Shown here piece after piece: positions 8,775 through 15,674 of a stretch of DNA of 64,000 nucleotides. The notes below the pieces were generated by a model that ran no database searches, was not told the DNA's origin, and saw only the letters and a list, made by a program, of their open reading frames with translations. Made by a program: the position numbers and the translations under genes. How positions within the stretch are numbered: position 1 is the stretch's first letter; each line of letters opens with the position of its first letter. The stretch is from Luteococcus sp038433155 (lineage in GTDB: Bacteria > Actinomycetota > Actinomycetes > Propionibacteriales > Propionibacteriaceae). The stretch covers positions 186,001-250,000 of the forward strand of contig NZ_JBCDMW010000019.1 in assembly GCF_038433155.1 (NCBI RefSeq). The letters are read 5' to 3'.

Positions 8775-9412
8775 GGTGGGTGCTGGACAACCTGGGCCTG
8801 ATCGGCCATCAGGCCTGGTCCCACCTGCTGATGACCCTTCCGGCGGTGGTGCTCAGCTTCCTGTTGGCCCTGCCGGTGGCCTGGCTGGCGCACCGCTACC
8901 GCCCGGGTCGGGCGGCGCTGGTGGCCATCTCGGGACTGGTCTACGCCATCCCGTCGCTGCCGCTGTTCGTGGTGCTGCCGATGCTGATCGGCACCACGGT
9001 GCGGGACCGGTGGAATGTGATCGCCGCCATGACCCTGTACGGCTTTGGCCTGATGGTGCGCTCCGCCACCGACGGGCTGGACGCCGTCGGCGAGGGCCCC
9101 ACCCTGTCCGCCACGGCGATGGGCTACGGCGCGGTGCGCCGCTTCTTCACCGTCCAGCTGCCGCTGGCCGGGCCCGCCCTGCTGGCCGGCCTGCGGGTGG
9201 TGGCGGTCAGCACCGTGAGCCTGGTCACCGTCAGCGCCCTGCTGGGGGTGCCCAGCCTGGGCCAGTTGTTCACCGACGGCTTCCAACGCGGCATCCTGGC
9301 CGAGGTGCTGACCGGCATCGTGCTCACGGTCGCGCTGGCCTGGGGGCTGGACGCGCTGCTGGTGGGGCTGGGTTGGCTGCTGCTGCCCTGGGCACGGGGA
9401 GGCCGACGATGA
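8771..9412 (+). CDS. Osmoprotectant ABC transporter permease 1
   Basis: 213 residues, a typical short ProW/OpuCB-type permease with about five to six helices. The cytoplasmic coupling loop GEGPTLSATAMGYGAVRRFFTVQLP is the EAA-like motif of this family. The ATG overlaps the ATPase stop and its own stop overlaps the next ATG. It forms a heteromeric channel with the neighbouring permease. Confidence 0.88.
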   Translation: MRWVLDNLGLIGHQAWSHLLMTLPAVVLSFLLALPVAWLAHRYRPGRAALVAISGLVYAIPSLPLFVVLPMLIGTTVRDRWNVIAAMTLYGFGLMVRSATDGLDAVGEGPTLSATAMGYGAVRRFFTVQLPLAGPALLAGLRVVAVSTVSLVTVSALLGVPSLGQLFTDGFQRGILAEVLTGIVLTVALAWGLDALLVGLGWLLLPWARGGRR

Positions 9413-10089
9413 ACTTCATCCGCGCCGCCTTCGCCTGGCTGGCCGACCCCGCCAACCTGCACGGCCCCGACGGCTGGCCCACCCACCTGCTGGAGCACCT
9501 GGGCTACACCCTGCTCACCGTCGCGCTGGCCGCGGCGGTGGCCATCCCGCTGGGCTACCTGGTGGGGCACACCGGGCGGGGCCGCAACCTGGCCGTCGGC
9601 AGCTCCGGTGCCGCCCGGGCCCTGCCCAGCCTAGGGCTGGTCACCCTGCTGGGGCTGTGGCTGGGCGTCGGGCTGCAGGCTCCGCTGGTCGCCCTGGTGC
9701 TGCTGGCCATCCCGTCGGTGCTGGCCGGCGCCTATGCCGGGATCGAGGCGGTCAACCCGGTCACCGTCGACGCCGCCCGGGCGCAGGGCATGACCGAATG
9801 GCAGGTGCTGCGCCAGGTGGAGATCCCGCTGGGGCTGCCCCTGCTGGTGGGCGGGTTGCGTTCCGCCACCCTGCAGGTGGTCTCCACGGCCACCCTGGCC
9901 GCCTACGTGGGGGCCGGCGGGCTGGGCCGGGACCTCTTCCTGGGCCTGAAGACCCAGGACTATCCGCAGATGCTGGCCGCCTCCCTCCTGGTGGTGGGCC
10001 TGGCCATCGCGCTGGAGCTGACCTTCGAGCTGACCGAGCGGGCACTTCGTCGCGCCCGCCCCATCCCAGAACCCCGGGAGATGACATGA
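9409..10089 (+). CDS. Osmoprotectant ABC transporter permease 2
   Basis: 226 residues with six predicted helices and the coupling loop DAARAQGMTEWQVLRQVEIP, a clear binding-protein-dependent permease motif. It pairs with the preceding permease, as in ProWZ or OpuCB/CD. ATGA overlap with the previous gene and a 4-base overlap with the binding-protein gene downstream. A longer reading in this frame upstream of 9409 only shadows permease 1. Confidence 0.88.
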   Translation: MNFIRAAFAWLADPANLHGPDGWPTHLLEHLGYTLLTVALAAAVAIPLGYLVGHTGRGRNLAVGSSGAARALPSLGLVTLLGLWLGVGLQAPLVALVLLAIPSVLAGAYAGIEAVNPVTVDAARAQGMTEWQVLRQVEIPLGLPLLVGGLRSATLQVVSTATLAAYVGAGGLGRDLFLGLKTQDYPQMLAASLLVVGLAIALELTFELTERALRRARPIPEPREMT

Positions 10090-10988
10090 GACGCCTACTG
10101 GCCGCGCTGATCGCGCTGGTGATGCTGGCCGGCTGTGCCAGCAGTGACCCGCTGGGCACGCAGCAGGCCGGCGACGCCGGACCCGCGTCGAAGGAACTGA
10201 CCATCGGCTCCCAGCAGTACTACTCCAACGAGATCATCGCCGAGCTCTACGCCCAGGCGCTGGAGTCCCGCGGCTGGACCATCCACCGCAGCTACCAGAT
10301 TGGTCAGCGGGAGGTCTACCTGCCGGAGCTGCAGGCCGGCCGGATCGACCTGATGCCGGAATATGCCGGCGCGCTGCTGCAGTACTACCGCAAGGACTCC
10401 ACCGCCCGCAGCACGCCCCAGATCATGACCGGACTGCGGGAGAGCCTGCCCGCCGGGTTGATGGCCCTGGAGCCGGCCGAGGCCACGGACCAGGACTCCT
10501 TCGTCGTGACCGCACAGGCCGCCAAGCAGCACGAGCTGGCCACGATCCAGGACCTGGCCACGCTGGGTCGGGTGAAGATCGCCGCCAACTCGGAGATCGC
10601 CAAGCGCCCCTACGGCCCCACCGGGCTCAAACAGGCCTACGGGGTGGAGGCGACGGTGCTGCCGGTGGAGGATTCCGGCGGCCCGCTCACCGTCAAGGCC
10701 CTGACCGACGGCAAGGTCCAGGTGGCCGACGTGTACTCCGCCAGCCCGGCCATCAAGGCCAACAACCTGGTGGTGCTGTCCGATCCCAAGAACCTGGTCC
10801 TGCCCCAGAACGTGGTGCCGGTGGCCAGCTCCCGGGTGGGGGCCGACGCCGCGTCGGTGATCGCACTGGTCACCAGCCGCCTGACCACCGAGGAACTGGT
10901 GGAGCTGAATACCCTGAGTGTCGGCAAGCAGCAGAGCTCCGCGGTGATCGCGAGGCAGTGGCTTGACCGCACGGGAATCGTCCCGTAA
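10086..10988 (+). CDS. Glycine betaine/quaternary-amine substrate-binding lipoprotein
   Basis: 300 residues. A signal peptide ends in the lipobox LAGC (residues 14-17 approx.), so it is a membrane-anchored lipoprotein. It belongs to the OpuAC/ProX-type (QAT) binding family: TIGSQQYYSNEIIAELYAQ at the start of the mature domain, LMPEYAGALLQYY as the conserved hinge region, and VADVYSASPAI later. Ligands of such proteins are betaine, choline or carnitine; which one cannot be told here. It is the last gene of the four-gene transporter operon, giving ATPase-permease-permease-binding protein order. Confidence 0.9.
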   Translation: MRRLLAALIALVMLAGCASSDPLGTQQAGDAGPASKELTIGSQQYYSNEIIAELYAQALESRGWTIHRSYQIGQREVYLPELQAGRIDLMPEYAGALLQYYRKDSTARSTPQIMTGLRESLPAGLMALEPAEATDQDSFVVTAQAAKQHELATIQDLATLGRVKIAANSEIAKRPYGPTGLKQAYGVEATVLPVEDSGGPLTVKALTDGKVQVADVYSASPAIKANNLVVLSDPKNLVLPQNVVPVASSRVGADAASVIALVTSRLTTEELVELNTLSVGKQQSSAVIARQWLDRTGIVP

Positions 10989-11012
10989 CCGCACGACAGA
11001 TCGAGGAGAACC

Positions 11013-11834
11013 ATGTCCGTACCCATGACCACCCTGAACGACGGCAAGCAGATCCCCCAGCTCGGTTTCGGTGTCTGGCAGGTGGAGAACGAGCAGGCAA
11101 CCCCCGCGGTGGCCACCGCCCTGGAGGTGGGTTACCGGCACATCGACACGGCCGCCATCTACGGCAACGAGGAGGGCGTCGGCAAGGCGATCGAGGAGTC
11201 CGGGATTGCCCGCGACGAGCTGTTCATCACCACCAAGCTGTGGAATGACTCGCACCAGGCCGACGATGCCCGCAAGGCGATCGAGACCAGCCTGACCAAG
11301 CTGGGCCTGGACCACGTGGACCTCTACCTGATCCACTGGCCGGCCAATGTGAAGTACGGCGAGGCCTACATCGAGGCCTGGGATGCCCTGCAGCAGTTCA
11401 AGGCCGAGGGCCTGGCCACCAGCATCGGCGTCAGCAACCACAATGTGGAGCACCTGGACAAGCTGAACGGCGAGACCCCGGCGATCAACCAGGTGGAGCT
11501 GCACCCCACCTGGCAGCAGCCCGAGCTGCGGGCCGTGCATGCGGAGCGCGGGATCGCCACCGAGGCGTGGAGCCCGCTGGGCCAGGCCAAGGACCTGCAG
11601 CACGAGGTGATCGCCAAGATCGCGGAGAAGCACCTGGCCACCCCGGCCCAGGTGATCATCCGTTGGCACCTGCAGCTGGGCAATGTGGTGATCCCCAAGT
11701 CCGTCACCCCGGCGCGGATCGCCGCCAACTTCGACGTCTTCGGCTTCGAGCTCGACGAGTCGGACGTGGCCGCTATTGCCCAGATCGAGTCCAACAACCG
11801 GCTGGGCGCCAACCCCGCGGAGGCCGATTTCTGA
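11013..11834 (+). CDS. Aldo/keto reductase
   Basis: 273 residues. NADPH-dependent reductase of the AKR5-like group (2,5-diketo-D-gluconate reductase type). The full catalytic tetrad is in place: D45, Y50, K75 and H108, in GYRHIDTAAIYGNE, TTKLWN and YLIHWP. The C-terminal VIPKS motif binds the cofactor phosphate. The start is well supported by GAGGAGAACC before ATG 11013. It lies 24 bases after the transporter operon and may be read through from it; its substrate is not evident. Confidence 0.9.
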   Translation: MSVPMTTLNDGKQIPQLGFGVWQVENEQATPAVATALEVGYRHIDTAAIYGNEEGVGKAIEESGIARDELFITTKLWNDSHQADDARKAIETSLTKLGLDHVDLYLIHWPANVKYGEAYIEAWDALQQFKAEGLATSIGVSNHNVEHLDKLNGETPAINQVELHPTWQQPELRAVHAERGIATEAWSPLGQAKDLQHEVIAKIAEKHLATPAQVIIRWHLQLGNVVIPKSVTPARIAANFDVFGFELDESDVAAIAQIESNNRLGANPAEADF

Positions 11835-11872
11835 TCCCCGCGATTGTTCACCGGCCGTACACCCCGGCTCGC

Positions 11873-11878
11873 TAGGGT
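11873..11878 (+). promoter_or_regulatory. -10 element TAGGGT for leaderless ugd
   Basis: TAGGGT followed by six bases (GTCACC) and then the ATG of the UDP-glucose dehydrogenase gene. No Shine-Dalgarno sequence is present in the short gap, so a leaderless transcript is likely. Confidence 0.6.
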
Positions 11879-11884
11879 GTCACC

Positions 11885-13225
11885 ATGCGCTTGTCCACGA
11901 TTGGTTGCGGTTATCTGGGTGCTGTGCATGCCGCGTGCATGGCCGAGTTGGGGCACGAGGTGATCGGGCTCGACGTCGACCAGGCCAAGGTGGACAAATT
12001 GGCGCGCGGTGAGACTCCCTTCCACGAGCCGGGGTTCGGCGAGGTGCTGACCCGCAATGTCGAGGCGGGCCGGCTGCGCTTCACCACCGATGCCGCCGAG
12101 ATCGCGGACTGCCAGATCCACTTCATCGGCGTCGGCACCCCGCAGATGCAGGGCCGCTACGCCGCCGATTTGAGCTATGTGGACGCCGCGGTGGAGTCGG
12201 TGCTCACCCACGCCCGGCCGCAGGGCGACGTCCCGGTGCTGATCGCCGGCAAGTCCACCGTGCCGGTGGGCACCGCAGAGCGGATCGAGCAGGCGGCCAA
12301 GGCCTCCGGCAAGAACATCGCCGTGGTGTGGAATCCGGAATTCCTGCGGGAGGGTTTCGCGGTACAGGACACGCTGCACCCGGACCGGATCGTCTACGGC
12401 CTTCCGGAGGACCGGGAGCGGGGCGAACAGCTGCGCGCCATCCTGGACGAGTGCTATGCCCAGCTGCTGGCCGAACAGATCCCGCGGCTGCTGACCAACT
12501 ACCCCACCGCCGAGCTGGTGAAGGTGGCGGCCAACTCCTTCCTGGCCACGAAGATCAGCTTCATCAACGCGATGGCCGAGCTGTGCGATGCCACCGGCGC
12601 CGACGTGACCCGGCTGGCCGAGGCGATCGGTTACGACGACCGGATCGGCAAGAAGTTCCTGCGCGCCGGGATCGGCTTCGGCGGCGGGTGCCTGCCCAAG
12701 GACATCCGGGCCTTCATGGCCCGGGCCGGTGAGCTGGGCGTGGATCAGGCGCTCACCTTCCTGCGCGAGGTGGACGCCATCAACCTGCGTCGCCGGGAGA
12801 CCGCGGTCGACATGGCGGCCGACCTGTTCGGTGGCCGGCTGGTGGGCCGCAAGGTGGCGGTGCTGGGCGCGGCCTTCAAGCCGGATTCCGACGACCTGCG
12901 CGACTCTCCGGCACTGGACATCGCCACCCGGCTGTGGGCCCGCGGCGCCGACGTCGTGATCACCGATCCGGCCGCCGGAGGTGCGCTGCGCCGGGCCCGG
13001 CCCGACCTGCACGTCGTCGACACCGTGGAGCAGGCCGTGAAGAATGCCGACGTGGTGATGGTGCTCACCGAGTGGAAGACCTTCACCGAGTTGGACCCGG
13101 AGGAGCTGCGCCCGCGGGTCCGCGAGGCGCACATCATCGACGGGCGCAATGTGCTGGACCCGCGGCAGTGGGAGCGGGCAGGTTGGCACTACCAGGGCAT
13201 GGGCCGCGGCGTCTCCACCTGGTGA
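11885..13225 (+). CDS. ugd: UDP-glucose 6-dehydrogenase
   Basis: 446 residues, family length. It oxidises UDP-glucose to UDP-glucuronate with two NAD+, giving uronic acid for surface polymers. N-terminal Rossmann fold with GCGYLGAVHA, GVGTPQ and NPEFLREG; the catalytic Cys is C269 in FGGGCLPKDIRAF; the C-terminal UDP-binding domain has GAAFKPDSDDLRDSPA. UDP-mannose/ManNAc dehydrogenases are related, and with wecB nearby oxidation of UDP-ManNAc cannot be fully excluded, but the motifs fit UDP-glucose better. Confidence 0.88.
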   Translation: MRLSTIGCGYLGAVHAACMAELGHEVIGLDVDQAKVDKLARGETPFHEPGFGEVLTRNVEAGRLRFTTDAAEIADCQIHFIGVGTPQMQGRYAADLSYVDAAVESVLTHARPQGDVPVLIAGKSTVPVGTAERIEQAAKASGKNIAVVWNPEFLREGFAVQDTLHPDRIVYGLPEDRERGEQLRAILDECYAQLLAEQIPRLLTNYPTAELVKVAANSFLATKISFINAMAELCDATGADVTRLAEAIGYDDRIGKKFLRAGIGFGGGCLPKDIRAFMARAGELGVDQALTFLREVDAINLRRRETAVDMAADLFGGRLVGRKVAVLGAAFKPDSDDLRDSPALDIATRLWARGADVVITDPAAGGALRRARPDLHVVDTVEQAVKNADVVMVLTEWKTFTELDPEELRPRVREAHIIDGRNVLDPRQWERAGWHYQGMGRGVSTW

Positions 13226-13497
13226 CCCCGGGAGCCCGACCGAGCGGCTGAGATCCTGCTGAGTACTCGGGCTCAAATGCCTTGCGCGACGATGCCGTGG
13301 AACCCGTCTCCCGGTAGAGTCCGCAACGTGGCCCGGGGGTCAGGACGTGTCGGGAGCACTGCGTCAGACCAGCCACAAACTGAGAGGGTCCAGGCCCTTC
13401 CAGACCACGATCTTTACTCGGGGGAGTCAAGGGTGGGACACGTCAGCGCGCGCAGACCCACCACTGGCAGCCGCCCGTCTCCAGGGGTGGAGCGAGA
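13226..13497 (+). other. Intergenic region before the sugar transferase gene
   Basis: 272 bases with no convincing gene. A hexamer TAGAGT at 13315-13320 could be a -10, which would give the sugar transferase mRNA a leader of about 170 bases. A 60-codon reading frame from GTG 13328 to 13507 would run into the start of the transferase gene, but it has no recognisable similarity and I do not call it. No strong hairpin terminator was found after ugd. Confidence 0.3.
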
Positions 13498-14955
13498 ATG
13501 CTGTTGAAGAACACCGTGAACCCAACCAAGCTGCGGATTCCGCGTCGGGTCACCCATCGTTCGCGCGCCTTTGCGCCGTGGATCCTGGTGGCGACCGACA
13601 CCTTGACCATCCTGCTGTCCACGCTGATCGCGCTGGCCTTCCGCAACCTGGTGCCCGGCTTCCAGGACCTGGCGCAGGTGCACTACAGCGTTTCCACGCT
13701 GTGGCCGCTGGCCGTCGTGATCTGGCTGGGTTGCCTGCTCAGCGTCGGCGCCTATTCGGACAAGAATCTGGGCACCGGCACCGACGAGTACGCCCGGACC
13801 ATGCACTCCAGCCTGATGGCCGCGGCCTTCATCGGGATCTGCTGCTACCTGACCAAGTTCGACCTGTCACGCGGCTTCTACATTCTGCTGTTCGCGGTCG
13901 GCACCCCGATGCTGGTGCTCACCCGCTGGATGGTGCGCCGGGTGATCCACATCCTGCGTCGCCGCAGCTGGTTGACCCGACGGGTGGTGCTGGCCGGCAA
14001 TCCGGAGAACATCCAGGAGATCCTGACCGTCGCCCAGCGGGAGACCTGGCTGGGCTACTACGTCGTCGGCGCGCTGCTGCCGGAGGGCTCCGCACGCGGT
14101 GATCTGGACCTGCCCGTGCTGGGCACCGTCGAGGAGGCCCTGGACGTGGTGGACTCCCGCGACATCGACATCGTGATCTTCGCCAACGGCTCCTTCCCCT
14201 CCTCGCGCGGCTTCCGTCGGATGGCCTGGCAGCTGGAATCGCACCACTGCCAGATGGTGGTGGCCCCGGCGCTGACCGACATTGCCAGCCAGCGCATCCA
14301 GGTGCGGCCCGTCGCCGGCATCCCGCTGGTGCTGGTGGAACCGCCCACCACTCAGCAGGCCGGCCGCTGGGGCAAGCGCCTGTTCGACATCGTCTTCGCC
14401 TCGCTGATCCTGCTGGCGATCAGCCCGATCATGATCATCACCGCCCTGGCCATCTGGTTCGACGACCACGGCCCGGTGATCTTCAAGCAGGTGCGCGTCG
14501 GCAAGAATGGCGAGCACTTCGAGTGCCTCAAGTTCCGCTCGATGGTGACCAATGCCGAGGAGATCCTCAAGAGCCTGCAGAACCAGGGCCCCAATGCGGT
14601 GATGTTCAAGATGGAGAACGACCCGCGGATCACCAAGGTGGGTCACTTCATCCGTCGCTTCTCCATCGACGAGCTGCCGCAGCTGTGGAATGTGGTCCGC
14701 GGCGACATGTCGTTGATCGGCCCGCGGCCGGCGCTGCCCAAGGAGGTGGCGCTGTACGCCCCGCACGTCAACCGTCGCCTGGAGGTGCGCCCCGGCCTGA
14801 CCGGCCTGTGGCAGGTCTCCGGCCGCTCCAACCTGAGCTGGGACGACACCGTCCGGCTGGATCTGTACTACGTCGACAACTGGTCGATGACCCAGGACCT
14901 CTCGATCCTGGCGCAGACGGTCAAGGCCGTGCTGGCCTCCGACGGCGCCTACTGA
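13498..14955 (+). CDS. Polyprenyl-phosphate sugar-1-phosphate transferase (exopolysaccharide priming)
   Basis: 485 residues. The N-terminal half has about four transmembrane helices and a CoA-binding/NAD-like domain (RRVVLAGNPENIQEIL); the C-terminal half, from about residue 295, is the bacterial sugar transferase domain (PF02397 type): GKRLFDIVFASL, FKQVRVGKNG, FRSM, RRFSIDELPQLWNVV, LIGPRPALP and RPGLTGLWQVSGRS. WcaJ/CpsE-like enzymes move a hexose-1-phosphate from UDP-sugar to undecaprenyl phosphate, the first step of exopolysaccharide repeat synthesis. Downstream of ugd, it completes a small envelope-polymer group. ATG 13498 has GGAGCGAGA upstream. Confidence 0.9.
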   Translation: MLLKNTVNPTKLRIPRRVTHRSRAFAPWILVATDTLTILLSTLIALAFRNLVPGFQDLAQVHYSVSTLWPLAVVIWLGCLLSVGAYSDKNLGTGTDEYARTMHSSLMAAAFIGICCYLTKFDLSRGFYILLFAVGTPMLVLTRWMVRRVIHILRRRSWLTRRVVLAGNPENIQEILTVAQRETWLGYYVVGALLPEGSARGDLDLPVLGTVEEALDVVDSRDIDIVIFANGSFPSSRGFRRMAWQLESHHCQMVVAPALTDIASQRIQVRPVAGIPLVLVEPPTTQQAGRWGKRLFDIVFASLILLAISPIMIITALAIWFDDHGPVIFKQVRVGKNGEHFECLKFRSMVTNAEEILKSLQNQGPNAVMFKMENDPRITKVGHFIRRFSIDELPQLWNVVRGDMSLIGPRPALPKEVALYAPHVNRRLEVRPGLTGLWQVSGRSNLSWDDTVRLDLYYVDNWSMTQDLSILAQTVKAVLASDGAY

Positions 14956-14960
14956 CTCCC

Positions 14961-15674
14961 TCAGCGCCCCAGCGCCTCCTGGACGCCCTTCTCCGGCTCC
15001 CCCATGGTCGGGGTGCGGTGCAGCCCGACATCGGCCAGCATCTTGAGGTTGGCGGGCACCTCCCGCACCGCAAACCGGGCCCAGCCGAGCCGCCACAGCA
15101 CCGGCACATTCTGCAGCCGCCCCGTGCCCTGCACGCTCCAGTCCCCCACGCCCTGGGCGTCGACCCCCACCAGGCGGCAGGTGGTGACCGCCCGGGGCAC
15201 GTGGTAGCCCTGGGTCACCACCACCAGCCGGTCCACCCCGAAGATCCGCTTGGCCCGCACGCAGGAGTCGTAGGTGTCGAAGCCGGCAAAGTCGGTCACC
15301 ACGTCGCCCTCCGGGATACCGGCCTCGGTCAGGTAGCGCTTCATGGTGGTGGGCTCGTCATAGTGCTCGGTCCCGTTGTCCCCCGAGACCAGGATCACCT
15401 TCACCAGCCCGCGCCGGTGCAGCTCCACGGCCCGGTCCAGCCGCCCACGCAGGTAGCGCGACGGCCGGCCGTCCGGCAGCACCTGGGCACCCAGCACCAG
15501 GGCCACCGGCGCCTGGTCACCGTCCGCGGCGAACTCCTCGACGGTGTGTACCCGCCCGGCCGAACCGACGGCGGTGACCAGCCACGGCAGGCCGAGCGCC
15601 ACCACCAGACCGGCCGCGCCGGCCGCCACCAACCGACGACGACGGCTCCATCCGCGCATCAGGGGCCGGGCCAT
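14961..15674 (-). CDS. DUF218 (SanA/ElyC-like) protein
   Basis: 237 residues with an N-terminal helix (about residues 15-36) and an extracytoplasmic DUF218 domain: VALVLGAQVLPDG, RGRLDRAVELHRRG, LVSGDNG, SCVRAKRIFGV and VTQGYHVPRA. This is the SanA branch, linked in enteric bacteria to envelope barrier function. Its ATG overlaps the stop of the upstream kinase-GH13 fusion gene (ATGA), so both are translated together. It is convergent with the sugar transferase gene with a gap of only 5 bases. Confidence 0.75.
   Translation of the reverse strand: MARPLMRGWSRRRRLVAAGAAGLVVALGLPWLVTAVGSAGRVHTVEEFAADGDQAPVALVLGAQVLPDGRPSRYLRGRLDRAVELHRRGLVKVILVSGDNGTEHYDEPTTMKRYLTEAGIPEGDVVTDFAGFDTYDSCVRAKRIFGVDRLVVVTQGYHVPRAVTTCRLVGVDAQGVGDWSVQGTGRLQNVPVLWRLGWARFAVREVPANLKMLADVGLHRTPTMGEPEKGVQEALGR

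Noticed and set aside
13328..13507. Possible leaderless small ORF before the sugar transferase
   Set aside because: TAGAGT-N7-GTG is suggestive, but the peptide has no similarity I recognise and overlaps the real ATG in another frame.
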